64,000 nt of DNA, from positions 806,001 to 870,000 of the forward strand of contig JBGAOY010000001.1 of assembly GCA_044221555.1 (NCBI GenBank), written 5' to 3'. Under the pieces are notes generated by a model, which worked only from the letters and a program-made list of their open reading frames with translations, was not told the origin of the DNA and did not search any database. A program made the position numbers and the translations under genes. Origin of the DNA: JAEUJM01 sp044221555. Its GTDB lineage: Bacteria; Actinomycetota; Acidimicrobiia; Acidimicrobiales; DATDAH01. Shown piece after piece: positions 1-10,744 of the stretch (position 1 is the first letter of the stretch; every line of letters starts with the position of its first letter).

Positions 1-43
1 CGAAGCGGAACAGGTCGACTTCTGGCGGCACCACGCCAAACCG

Positions 44-49
44 TACGCT
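44..49 (+). promoter_or_regulatory. -10 box TACGCT for a leaderless mutase mRNA
   Basis: TACGCT ends 6 nt before the ATG at 56, the same TANNNT-to-start geometry seen at nine other genes here. No Shine-Dalgarno sequence and no clear -35 are visible. Leaderless transcription is inferred from the spacing. Confidence 0.5.
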
Positions 50-55
50 GGCGGC

Positions 56-2190
<2,135 letters not shown>

Positions 2191-2194
<4 letters not shown>

Positions 2195-3186
2195 GTCGAG
2201 CGGGCCCGGTCGCCGAGCTGGCCGCAGGCATCCGGGCGGGTGACCGCCGGGCGCTGGCGCGCGCCATCACCCTCATCGAGTCGTCCCGCCCGGACGACCA
2301 GGACCGGGCCGGCGACCTGCTCGACGACCTGGTGGCCGATGCCGGCGGCGCGCTGCGCATCGGCATCACCGGTAGCCCCGGCGTGGGCAAGTCCACCTTC
2401 ATCGAAGCCTTCGGGCTCCACCTCGTCGGCGCCGGCCACCGCCTGGCCGTCCTCGCCGTGGACCCCTCCAGCCAGCGAACCGGCGGGTCCATCCTCGGCG
2501 ACAAGACCCGCATGGGGGGCCTGGCGGGCACCGATGCGTTCATCCGGCCCTCGCCGTCCGGCACCAGCCTGGGCGGGGTCGCCCGGCGCACGCGCGAGGC
2601 CATCACCCTGTGCGAGGCGTTCGGGTTCGACGTGGTGATCGTCGAGACGGTCGGCGCCGGCCAGGCCGAGGGCGCCGTGGCCGACCTGGTGGACGTGTTC
2701 GTGCTGCTCGTGGCCCCCGGCGGCGGCGACGACCTGCAGGGCATCAAGCGCGGGATCATGGAGCTGGCCGACGTGGTGGTGGTCACCAAGGCGGACGGCG
2801 ACCTGGCCGCCACGGCGAGGCACACGGCGGCGGACTACCGCCACGCCCTCGAGCTGCTGCGCCCGAAGACCGACGAGGGGCCCGCCCCCGTGATCGCCTG
2901 CTCGGCCCTGGCCGGCCAGTCGATCGGAGACGTCGCCGCCGCGGTGGAGCGACTCCGCCAGGCCTGGGCCGCGTCCGGGTGGTTGGCCACCATGCGGGCC
3001 CGTCAGGCCACGGCGTGGATGTGGGCCGACGTTCAGGCACGCCTCGGTGACGCGCTGCGCTCGAACCCCACCGTCGAGGCGCTGGTGCCCGGGATCGAGG
3101 CCCAGGTCGCTGCGGGGACGATCTCGCCCACCACCGGCGCGCGCCGCCTGATGGACGCGTTCTGGGCGGCGCCGACCTCCCGCTAG
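2191..3186 (+). CDS. meaB: MeaB/ArgK-family G-protein chaperone of methylmalonyl-CoA mutase
   Basis: MeaB-type GTPases gate the loading of adenosylcobalamin into the mutase and protect it from inactivation. The 331 aa have a P-loop GSPGVGKST near residue 63, the AVDPSSQRTGGSILGDKTRM segment typical of the ArgK/MeaB family, the switch region ETVGAGQAE and the base-recognition motif VTKADGD. The start is TTG at 2191, overlapping the mutase stop by four bases (TTGA), which argues for one mRNA and matched production. The protein was historically called an arginine/ornithine transport ATPase (ArgK). The mutase neighbour supports the chaperone role. Confidence 0.93.
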
Positions 3187-3208
3187 TCGACCTCGTCGAC
3201 CCCGTCGC

Positions 3209-5488
3209 CTACCGGCGCGGGATGCTGAGGAACGGGGGGTCGTCGCCGGCCCCGCCGACGAGCAGCAACTCGACGTCGTTGTCGCCCGTGCGGAACTGCT
3301 GGAAGTCGAGCAGGGCGGAGAAGTGCCAGCGGTCGCCTCGGCGTTGGAAGTCGCCGGCCACCCCGGCCACGGTGCCGTTCACCACGACGAGTGCCTCCTC
3401 GGCGGGCTGGTGCCCGGGCTCGAGCGCCACGCTGCCCGAGATCACCAGGGGCACCGCTCCCCTGTCGGTCACGCCCTGGAACCGCTCGGGGTGGTCGAGT
3501 CGCCAACTCGCGGCCGAATCGATGTCGTCGGTGACCGGCGACACCGACAGCGACGATGCCGGCTCCCCCACGTAGTGGCCGAGCCCACCGACCGCGGCCA
3601 CCCCACGCCACCCGGGCTCGGGGAAGCGCTCGTGGTTCCGAGCCGCCACGGCGTACAGGCCGTCGAGGGAGTTGGACAGCGACGTGGGACCGGCGCCGTA
3701 GAACACCGGCTTGTCGGCCGGGGGCGCCTCGTCCCCGAACAGGGACCGGCCGTCGAACTCCCAGTCGGTGTGCACACCGAGCACATCGACGACCGTGGGC
3801 AGGAGGTCGTCGTTCATCGCGTTCTCGTCGGAGATCTCGCCCTCTCGCTGGCCCGGCACCCGCACGAACATCGGGATCCGGTAGATCTCGTCGGCCGTCT
3901 CGTCGGTGGGCGTGCGCTTCGGGTGGCCGGCGGTGAAGGCGATGCCGTGGTCGGCGGTGACCACCACCATGGCCTCGTCCCAGATGCCCTCCGCCTCGAG
4001 GCGGTCGAGCAGCCGCCCCAACAGGGTGTCGGCGTAGCCCACCTGCAGCAGGTGGCGCTGCTGGCCCTGGCGGATCAGGAACTCGTCGTCGCCCCAGTCT
4101 CCGTCGGTGCTGCCGGGCGGCCCCTTCTGACCGTCGTAGGTGTGACCGTCCGGCGTCGTGACCCAGTTGAAGTGCGGGAAGAGGCCGTCATGGACGAAGT
4201 AGAGGCGCGACGACTGCTCGGTGCCGACCCGTTCGGTCATCAGCCGCAGCAACTCGCCGGTCCCGTGGGGCTGCGTGGCCGCCATCTGCTCGTTGCGGGC
4301 GGTCATGAAGTCGTCGATGCCGGGGCGCATCGTGGTCGTGGTGGTCGCCGGCGTGGTGCTGGCGGTGGTGGACGAGCCCGCTCCCCCGTCGGCGCCCGTG
4401 TCCTCGAGGAAGCCCCCCCAGGACTGGTCCACGCCCGGCAGGTCGGCCCGCAGGCTCGGCGGCAGCGTGGCGTGGCCGTAGACGACCGATGCGTCCTCGA
4501 GGGTACGACCGAGGCCGGCCAGCCACCCGTCCCCGGCGGTGGCATCGGCGCGCACGCAGACGGTGCTCGGGCAGAGCTGGGTGATGGTCTCGGTCACGTC
4601 CATCTGGTAGGTGCCACCCAGGAGCGTGAACAGGTTGCGGGGGTAGTCCACCGACGTGGGGAGTGCCCCGTTCTCGGGCTGCAGGCCACTCTCGATGGTG
4701 GGGACGCTCCCCGGCGTGTTCGGCGAGAGCGCGGTGGCGTTTCGGAACCACGTGCTGTGGTCGGCCAGACGGGCGAAGTTCGGGAAGCGTGTGGCGTCGA
4801 TGCGCCCGTCAGGGCCGATGATCGACGCCAGGGGGAACTCGTCGAACACCACCATGACCACAGGTCGGGGGTGGTCGACCGTGATGCCGGTGGCCGCCTG
4901 GGCCTCGTCCTCCCACAGCAGCCGCGACGTGGCCGATGTGAACATGAACAGGGCCAGGAACAGCAGTGGTGCCAGCGCGAGGTAACGGAGCCCGAGGCGC
5001 ATCGCGTTCGTGCGCTGCTCGGCGAGCAGGATCAGCCCGCCGATCCCGACGGCGACCGCCACGGACGGCCAGGTGGCGCTGAAGTCGAAGTGGCGGGCGA
5101 TCGTGGCACCGAGCGCGGTGCCGAGGATGGCGATGAGCGCGGCGTGGGCGACCGCGCCCACCCGCGGCCCGATGGCGTGGGCGACCAACTCGACGAGCAG
5201 CGCCACGGCCGCGATGCCGAACGTGATGGCCACCCCGAACGCGATGATCTGGCCCTGGCTGACCTCGGCGGCCACGAAGAACTCGGGGTTCTTCCCGAAC
5301 AGGTCGAGCAGCGGCTGGGTCACGGCCAGCCCCGAGAGGGCCAGCAGCGACAGCGCGTCGTACCCGAGCACGCGGCGCAACTGGAGCCGCGCCGCGATCC
5401 GCCGGAGGACGCCGACCTGCGGGCGGCGCTCCACCGTGGGCCGATCGGCCACCGGCACCACCCCAGTCGCGGCCATGTCCGCCATCAC
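3209..5488 (-). CDS. Membrane-anchored sulfatase/alkaline-phosphatase-fold hydrolase or transferase (copy 1)
   Basis: The 759 aa start with about four membrane segments (residues 45-195) followed by an extracytoplasmic sulfatase-fold domain (about 205-640). Metal-site motifs are VVFDEFP near residue 208 and TADHGIAFTAGH near residue 540. The Cys/Ser-x-Pro-x-Arg motif that is converted to formylglycine in true sulfatases is absent. The corresponding region reads SPNTPGSVPT, so a Ser or Thr nucleophile is likely, as in phosphoglycerol or phosphoethanolamine transferases. The GTG at 5488 overlaps the stop of the upstream paralogue (GTGA). An ATG lies one codon downstream. The chemistry and substrate are unknown. 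Neighbouring glycosyltransferases and methyltransferases suggest work on a surface glycan or teichoic-acid-like polymer. Confidence 0.75.
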   Translation of the reverse strand: MMADMAATGVVPVADRPTVERRPQVGVLRRIAARLQLRRVLGYDALSLLALSGLAVTQPLLDLFGKNPEFFVAAEVSQGQIIAFGVAITFGIAAVALLVELVAHAIGPRVGAVAHAALIAILGTALGATIARHFDFSATWPSVAVAVGIGGLILLAEQRTNAMRLGLRYLALAPLLFLALFMFTSATSRLLWEDEAQAATGITVDHPRPVVMVVFDEFPLASIIGPDGRIDATRFPNFARLADHSTWFRNATALSPNTPGSVPTIESGLQPENGALPTSVDYPRNLFTLLGGTYQMDVTETITQLCPSTVCVRADATAGDGWLAGLGRTLEDASVVYGHATLPPSLRADLPGVDQSWGGFLEDTGADGGAGSSTTASTTPATTTTTMRPGIDDFMTARNEQMAATQPHGTGELLRLMTERVGTEQSSRLYFVHDGLFPHFNWVTTPDGHTYDGQKGPPGSTDGDWGDDEFLIRQGQQRHLLQVGYADTLLGRLLDRLEAEGIWDEAMVVVTADHGIAFTAGHPKRTPTDETADEIYRIPMFVRVPGQREGEISDENAMNDDLLPTVVDVLGVHTDWEFDGRSLFGDEAPPADKPVFYGAGPTSLSNSLDGLYAVAARNHERFPEPGWRGVAAVGGLGHYVGEPASSLSVSPVTDDIDSAASWRLDHPERFQGVTDRGAVPLVISGSVALEPGHQPAEEALVVVNGTVAGVAGDFQRRGDRWHFSALLDFQQFRTGDNDVELLLVGGAGDDPPFLSIPRR

Positions 5489-7878
5489 TCCAGTGAAGCA
5501 GTCTCGAACTGCCGGGAGCCGGATCGCGTGGGCAACAGGAGCACCACGTCGTTGGCTCCCCGTTGCAGCATCTCCTCGGAGATGAGCGAGTTGAACGTGA
5601 TCCGGCCGTCGTCGTCGTGCTCGAACTCCCCGGCGACACCCGCGACGCGGCCGTTCACGACCACCACGGCGTCCTCGGGCAGGTCGCCCCCGTCGTCCTC
5701 CAGCGAGCCGCTGAGCAGCATGGGCGCGAGTCCGTCCTGCTGGGGCTGCCAGTCGGCCAGACGGTCCTGCTGGTCGACGGTCCAGGTCCTGCCGGAGTCA
5801 CCCGCCACGTCGAGGTCGTCGATGGCGTCGCCGACGAGGTCGCCGTAGTCGCCGACCGCGAAGACCCCCAGCCAATCGTCGCCGTTGGGGAGGTAGTCGT
5901 GGTCGCGGCGGACGACGTCCATCACCCCGTCGAAGTCCACGGGCACGTGGTCGGGCCCGACGTCCCAGTAGACGGGCTTGGAGCGCCGATCGGGGCCGTC
6001 CCCCAGGAGGGACTGGCCGTCGAATTGCCAGTCCGTGTCGATGCCGAGCGCATCCACGATGGTCGGGAGCACGTCCATGTTCAGGGCGTTGACGTCGCTC
6101 GTCTCGCCCTCGGTCTGGCCCGGGTACTTGATGAACAAGGGGATGTTGTAGATCTCGTGCACCGTGGATGCCCGGGGACTCCGGAAGTTCTCGCCGGGGG
6201 TGAAGGCCACGCCGTGGTCGGACATCACCAGCACCATGGCGTCGTCCCACATGCCCTGGGACTCGAGCTGGTCGATCATCTCGCCGACCAGGCGGTCCAT
6301 GTAGCCCACCTGCAGCAGGTGACGGGAGAAGCCCTGGCGCACCAGGTACGTATCGTCGTCCGTCCAGATCCCCCCACCTTCGAGGCCGGGGACGAAGCGG
6401 GCGTCGGAGACCACGTACTGATAGCCCTCGGGGCTGAGCAGCCACGGGATGTGCGGGAAGGTGGCGTGCGCGAAGAAGAGCCCAGGGCGGCCGGTGGGCC
6501 TGATGCTGTCGATCATGTCGTTCATCAGGCCCGCCTGGTACCGGGGAGCCCAGCCTGCGGGGCCCAGCGCCTTCCACTTGTACGAGGGGTCGTTGCTGGG
6601 CGGTGCGCCGCTCTGTTCGGCGCCGCTGCCGGTCGATCCCGCCACCGGGTCGAGCGCCGTGCTCGCGTCCTGTTGCTCCACGTTGGCGTCGTCGATGAAG
6701 CCGCCCCAGGCCCGGTCGACCGCCGGCAGGCCGTCACGGAGGAACGGCGGGAGGGTGGCCTGGGCGTACACGACCGACGCGTCGAGCACGGCCTGGCGGC
6801 TGCGGTGGTAGTTGAACTTCTCCTGCGCGCCCCGGTTCACGCAGATGGTGGTGGGGCACACGCTGGTGACGGGCTCGGTGACGTGCTGCTCGTACTGGTG
6901 CCCGAGCAGGGTGAAGAGGCTCCGGGGATGGTCGGCGGAGGTGGGCAGATCGCCGAGGTTCGGGATGAGGCCGGTGAGCATCGACGGGATGCTGTCGGTG
7001 GTCTTGGGCGACACCGACGTGGCGTTGCGGTACCACGTGCCCTCGTCGGCCAGCCGGGCGAAGTTCGGGAACCGCTCGGCGTTGATGGTGCCGTCGCGCC
7101 GCAGCAGCGACGCGACGGGGAACTCGTCCATCTGGAGGATGACGATGGGCGCAGGGTGTTCGATCGTGACCCCGGTGGCCGCCGTGGCCTCACCCTCGGT
7201 GAGCAGCTCGGAGGTGGGTGAGACCACCAGGAACGCGCCGAGGAACAGCAGCGGGGCGACGGCCAGGTAGTGCAGCCCGAGGCGGACGCCGGACACCCGG
7301 CGTTCCCCGTAGAGGATCCCAGCGCCAGCCGCCACGGCGATCGCCACGCTGAGCAGGTCGTTGGACGACACCCCCACCTGACGCCACACGTACATGCCCA
7401 GGAAGGCGCCGAGGGCGAACACGAGCACCATGTGCACCGCCGCCCCGAGCCGCCGATGGATGGCGAACGCCACCACCTCGACCATGACGAGGGCGAGGGG
7501 GATCACGAGGGCCACGACCACCCCGAAGAGGGCGACCTCGTACTTGCTCAGCTGGTTGGCCACGAAGAACTCGGGGTTCTTCCCGAACAGGTCGAGCACG
7601 GGTTGCGCCACGGCCAGGCCCCAGAGGGCCAACAGCACCAGACCGTTGTGGCGGACGATCTCGCGGACGTGGAGGCGGCGGGCGACCCGGCGCCACACCG
7701 GCGGCGGCCCGGCGACCGTCCGGTCGTCCTCCACCTCGGAGGCCTCGTGCTCGATGCCGTCCTGCTCAGGGGCTTCCTGCTCAGGGGCCTCCTGCTCAGG
7801 GGCCTCCTGCTCGGCGGCGCGGCCCTCGTCGCTGTCGTCGCTGTCGTCCGGACGCGACGCATCGCTGCGGTGCGTCAT
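5485..7878 (-). CDS. Membrane-anchored sulfatase/alkaline-phosphatase-fold hydrolase or transferase (copy 2)
   Basis: This 797-aa paralogue of the next gene has the same order: an acidic cytoplasmic tail of about 70 residues, four or five membrane segments, then the sulfatase fold with ILQMDEFPVAS and VMSDHGVAFTPGE. It also lacks CxPxR, reading SPKTTDSIPS instead. The tail holds tandem EQEAP repeats encoded by 15-nt units. Both copies share the segments FGKNPEFFVA and FPNFARLAD, so they arose by tandem duplication and then diverged. The gene is coupled downstream to copy 1 by a GTGA overlap, and its ATG lies 9 nt after the upstream methyltransferase stop. One polycistronic unit is likely. Two substrates, or a heteromeric enzyme, are possible. 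Confidence 0.75.
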   Translation of the reverse strand: MTHRSDASRPDDSDDSDEGRAAEQEAPEQEAPEQEAPEQDGIEHEASEVEDDRTVAGPPPVWRRVARRLHVREIVRHNGLVLLALWGLAVAQPVLDLFGKNPEFFVANQLSKYEVALFGVVVALVIPLALVMVEVVAFAIHRRLGAAVHMVLVFALGAFLGMYVWRQVGVSSNDLLSVAIAVAAGAGILYGERRVSGVRLGLHYLAVAPLLFLGAFLVVSPTSELLTEGEATAATGVTIEHPAPIVILQMDEFPVASLLRRDGTINAERFPNFARLADEGTWYRNATSVSPKTTDSIPSMLTGLIPNLGDLPTSADHPRSLFTLLGHQYEQHVTEPVTSVCPTTICVNRGAQEKFNYHRSRQAVLDASVVYAQATLPPFLRDGLPAVDRAWGGFIDDANVEQQDASTALDPVAGSTGSGAEQSGAPPSNDPSYKWKALGPAGWAPRYQAGLMNDMIDSIRPTGRPGLFFAHATFPHIPWLLSPEGYQYVVSDARFVPGLEGGGIWTDDDTYLVRQGFSRHLLQVGYMDRLVGEMIDQLESQGMWDDAMVLVMSDHGVAFTPGENFRSPRASTVHEIYNIPLFIKYPGQTEGETSDVNALNMDVLPTIVDALGIDTDWQFDGQSLLGDGPDRRSKPVYWDVGPDHVPVDFDGVMDVVRRDHDYLPNGDDWLGVFAVGDYGDLVGDAIDDLDVAGDSGRTWTVDQQDRLADWQPQQDGLAPMLLSGSLEDDGGDLPEDAVVVVNGRVAGVAGEFEHDDDGRITFNSLISEEMLQRGANDVVLLLPTRSGSRQFETASLE
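7761..7820 (-). repeat. 15-nt tandem repeat encoding EQEAP
   Basis: Four consecutive 15-nt units, the last one degenerate, lie in the 5' part of the 797-aa sulfatase-fold gene. They encode an acidic, proline-containing linker ahead of the first membrane segment. Such in-frame repeats can change copy number by slippage. Confidence 0.85.
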
Positions 7879-7887
7879 GGCCTCAGC

Positions 7888-9294
7888 TCAGCGCGGCGTG
7901 ATGTGGTACAGCACCCGGGTGCCCGACGGGAGGGTCTGCTGCTCGACGATGTCGAAGTGGTCCTTGAGGGCACGTTCGAGGACGGTAGCCGTGTAATCGT
8001 CGTGCGTACCTTCACGCTTGTTGCGCAGGAGGCGCTTGACCATCTGGTCCTCGGGGGTCGGGAACTCGACCACCGCCTCGGCACCGACATCGGCCAGGAA
8101 CGCGACGAACTCGGGCAGCGGCACGTTGTTGGTGATGGCCAGGTGGTGGATGACCGCCAGGCACAGCACCAGGTCGGGCGTGGAGCGGTCGGTGAACGCC
8201 TTGCGCTCGTGGCCGCGCCAGCCGAGGCCGGGCGACGGGCTCGACAGGTCCATCGTGAGGGGGAGGATGGAGGTGTTGGCCTCCTCCCGGAGCGCCCGGT
8301 AGAGCGTGTCGACGACCAACGGGTCGGCGTCGACCGCCACCACGTAGTCGGCGGACTTGGCCGCGAGGCGCGAGAAGTGGCCGTCGTTGGCGCCGAGGTC
8401 CCACACGAGCGACCTCGCCCGCAGGTTGACCACCTTCTCGACGAAGTCGGACTTCGCGTCGAGGTCGGCATCGGTGTAGTGGCCGCGCTCGCTGTAGCCC
8501 GACCAGGTCGATTCGGACTGCTTCCACTTCAGCCGGGTCACCAGCTTGGTGAGCTTGTCCAGGTTGGCGGCGATCAGCTCCTTCTTGAAGCCCGCCTTGC
8601 CGAGGTCCTTCTTCACGTCCGCGTCGGTGTCGGAGTAGCGGTTCTCGAACGCCGCCTGCAGGTACACGTTGGTGAACACGCCCTTGCGGAACCGATCACG
8701 GAACGACATCACGTCCCGGGCCTCGCTGGGCGTGATGCCGTCGATCGCGCCGCGGAGCCACGGCTGGAACGGCAGGTTCTTGTAGGCCTGGAACATCAGC
8801 GGGTAGAGGAACAGCTCGCAGAACTGGCGGTAGCCGTACCAGGGCTCGCCGGCCCGCAGCTTCTCGAACGACCCGACGTCGATGAAGGTGGGGGTCGCTC
8901 CGACGAACTGCACGTTGTACGACGTGGCGTCCTTGGTGATGACGTCCTCGTCGATGCCCTGGCGCGTGAGCTGCAACTGCAACAGCGCGGCGTCGCGCAG
9001 CATCTCGAAGGTCCACTCGTAGGGGTACGACAGGAACGGGATGCGGTCGTGGCGCAGCGCCGCCTCCCAGTGCCCCTCGGTGCCGACGAGCGCCGCGACC
9101 TGGTCATCGGGCACCCGCTCGGTGCCGACGATGCGACCGTCGGCGAGGGCCTTCGTGAAGAACGTGGCCGATGCCGCAGCTTCGTAGTCGGCGAGGGCGT
9201 CGCCCGAGAGCGAGCGGATGACGGCGTCGTCGGAGACGAAGACGCGGCTCATCGGGTCGCGGAACGACCCCGGGTCTGCGTGAGGTGTGGTCAT
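7888..9294 (-). CDS. SAM-dependent methyltransferase, NoeA-like
   Basis: The 468 aa have a long N-terminal region (to about residue 290) with the block ATPTFIDVGSFEKLRAGEPW and FCELFLYPLMF, typical of large methyltransferases annotated as nodulation protein NoeA-like. A class I Rossmann domain follows, with the SAM-binding motif VWDLGANDGHFS near residue 298, an acidic strand end VVAVDADP, and LCLAVIHHLAI. The acceptor is unknown. The gene sits directly upstream of the two sulfatase-fold genes, with 9 nt to the next start, and downstream of a small membrane protein, so modification of a surface glycan or lipid-linked precursor is the likeliest role. The family placement is by motif only. Confidence 0.75.
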   Translation of the reverse strand: MTTPHADPGSFRDPMSRVFVSDDAVIRSLSGDALADYEAAASATFFTKALADGRIVGTERVPDDQVAALVGTEGHWEAALRHDRIPFLSYPYEWTFEMLRDAALLQLQLTRQGIDEDVITKDATSYNVQFVGATPTFIDVGSFEKLRAGEPWYGYRQFCELFLYPLMFQAYKNLPFQPWLRGAIDGITPSEARDVMSFRDRFRKGVFTNVYLQAAFENRYSDTDADVKKDLGKAGFKKELIAANLDKLTKLVTRLKWKQSESTWSGYSERGHYTDADLDAKSDFVEKVVNLRARSLVWDLGANDGHFSRLAAKSADYVVAVDADPLVVDTLYRALREEANTSILPLTMDLSSPSPGLGWRGHERKAFTDRSTPDLVLCLAVIHHLAITNNVPLPEFVAFLADVGAEAVVEFPTPEDQMVKRLLRNKREGTHDDYTATVLERALKDHFDIVEQQTLPSGTRVLYHITPR

Positions 9295-9336
9295 GGGAGC
9301 ACGGTCGCCGGACGGGCCGGCGGCGCCGGTTCGGGC

Positions 9337-9564
9337 CTAGGACGAGGCCTTGCCGGGCGGCACGGTCGCCGGCTTGGCGGCCTCGGCCGGCGTGTCGTCC
9401 TCGGCGGCGACGTCGGACTCACCGGTGGTCAGCTCGCTGTCGGTCTTCTTCCAGAACATGAGCCTGCGGCCGAACATCTTGAAGAACACAGCGATGCCGG
9501 CGAAACCGCCGACGATCACCTGGAGCATGACGCTGCCGGTGCCAGGGTCGAGGTACGCGATCAT
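9337..9564 (-). CDS. 75-aa single-span membrane microprotein (YLDPGTGS family)
   Basis: The protein begins MIAYLDPGTGS and continues with one hydrophobic segment (about residues 12-30), a basic patch GRRLMFWKK, and an acidic, alanine-rich tail. From memory, short proteins starting with this motif recur beside methyltransferase and sulfatase/phosphodiesterase genes of surface glycan loci. I know of no assigned function. The ATG at 9564 was chosen because the conserved motif begins there and GGAGG lies about 12 nt upstream. The gene is 42 nt upstream of the NoeA-like methyltransferase start and probably shares its transcript. It may act as a membrane adaptor. Confidence 0.75.
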   Translation of the reverse strand: MIAYLDPGTGSVMLQVIVGGFAGIAVFFKMFGRRLMFWKKTDSELTTGESDVAAEDDTPAEAAKPATVPPGKASS

Positions 9565-9733
9565 TGGTGGGTGACGCCTCCAGAGGTAACGGGCTCGAAC
9601 GACCGGATGGTGAACGGCACGGAACCGCTCGATGCCGTGGGAGCAAACGACAACTCTACCACCGCCCCTCCCAGCGGAGGAATCAGCCGGCGCCGGCTTG
9701 ACCGCACCCCGGTCGAGCGAGTGCGCTGAGCCC

Positions 9734-10657
9734 ATGGCCTCCCGATCCTCCTCCCTGCGGTCCGTGCTCGGGCGGGCGCGCCGCGCCGTCCTCGGCGGCG
9801 CCGAGCACCCGGTCGCCGAGCACGCGGCCGCGACGCCGGCCGATGAGCCCCTGTGGTCCGATGCGGCGCCGTCACCGTGGGCGGCGCGCACCGCCCCGGA
9901 GGACGCGGCGGCGGTGTGGTGCAACATCTGCCGGTGGACCGGCGACGCCTTCGCCGGCCGCTTCCACAGCGAGTCGGCCAACTGCCCGCAGTGCGGCAGC
10001 ATCTCCCGCGACCGCTACCTGTTCCACTGCTACGTGGCCCGTACCCCCGCGTCGCTGGGCGCCCGCGTGCTCGAGACCAGCCCGCGGTTGGGCGAGGACT
10101 ACCGCAGGGCCATGGCGTCGTGGTTCGACTACACGTGCAGCGACTACGACGAGCGGGCCCATCGGGGCGCGGTGCAACTCGACCTGCAGGCCATCGACCG
10201 CCCCGACGAGAGCTTCGACGTCATCTTGACGCCCCACGTGCTCGAGCACGTGCCCGAGACCGCCACCGCCCTCGACGAGATCCACCGGGTGCTGGCGCCG
10301 GGCGGGCGGATGTACCTCCAGGTGCCGGTCCTGCAGGGCCGCACCGCGCCACCGGTCGAGCCCGAGTTCCACGGCGACCGCACGCCCGTGTTCTGGCGCT
10401 TCGGCTTCGACCTCACCGCCACGCTGCGCGACCACGGGTTCGACACCACCCTGCTGGCCACCGACGGATGGCTCGCCCACCTCGACACCGGGGCCGACGA
10501 CTGGCCCGAAGCGACCTCAGGGGAATTCGACGTGGCCTCGATGACCGCCGGCGCGATCCGCGGCGACCTCGAGTCGGTGGCCGACGACGCCACCGCGGCG
10601 CGCCTGGCCCTGTTGCCCGCCTACATGTTCCTCACCTGGGAGTGCATCAAGCGCTGA
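9734..10657 (+). CDS. Class I SAM methyltransferase with N-terminal zinc-ribbon
   Basis: The 307 aa comprise a basic amphipathic N-terminus (LRSVLGRARRAVLG), a CxxC-CxxC zinc-ribbon-like segment (C63, C66, C84, C87) and a methyltransferase core in which GARVLETSPRLGEDY takes the place of the usual GxGxG strand. The motif VLEHVPETATALDEIHRVLAPGG is typical of methyltransferase 11 or 23 enzymes. The ATG at 9734 is preferred over an upstream in-frame ATG at 9632 because the conserved basic start lies here. The gene diverges from the microprotein/sulfatase-fold unit and converges on the GT4 gene. The acceptor is unknown. A role in surface glycan or lipid decoration is inferred from context. Confidence 0.72.
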   Translation: MASRSSSLRSVLGRARRAVLGGAEHPVAEHAAATPADEPLWSDAAPSPWAARTAPEDAAAVWCNICRWTGDAFAGRFHSESANCPQCGSISRDRYLFHCYVARTPASLGARVLETSPRLGEDYRRAMASWFDYTCSDYDERAHRGAVQLDLQAIDRPDESFDVILTPHVLEHVPETATALDEIHRVLAPGGRMYLQVPVLQGRTAPPVEPEFHGDRTPVFWRFGFDLTATLRDHGFDTTLLATDGWLAHLDTGADDWPEATSGEFDVASMTAGAIRGDLESVADDATAARLALLPAYMFLTWECIKR

Positions 10658-10690
10658 CCCGTCGGCGCACTGCCGCCGGCCGATCCGACC

Positions 10691-10729
10691 GCGGTCGCGC
10701 CCGGCCGCACCCGGCGACGGCGCGACCGC
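10691..10729. terminator. Hairpin between convergent genes
   Basis: A perfect 11-bp inverted repeat (10691-10701 with 10719-10729, 17-nt loop) lies between the convergent methyltransferase and GT4 stops. There is no U-tract, so it could act as a bidirectional high-GC terminator or an mRNA 3' end stabiliser. Confidence 0.55.
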
Positions 10730-10744
10730 CACGACACCCAGGCC

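Noticed and set aside
3323..5848. Long plus-strand open frame opposite the sulfatase-fold genes
   Set aside because: It is antisense to a gene with clear motifs. Its composition (Arg, Gly, His, Val-rich, no motifs) is typical of a shadow frame at high GC.
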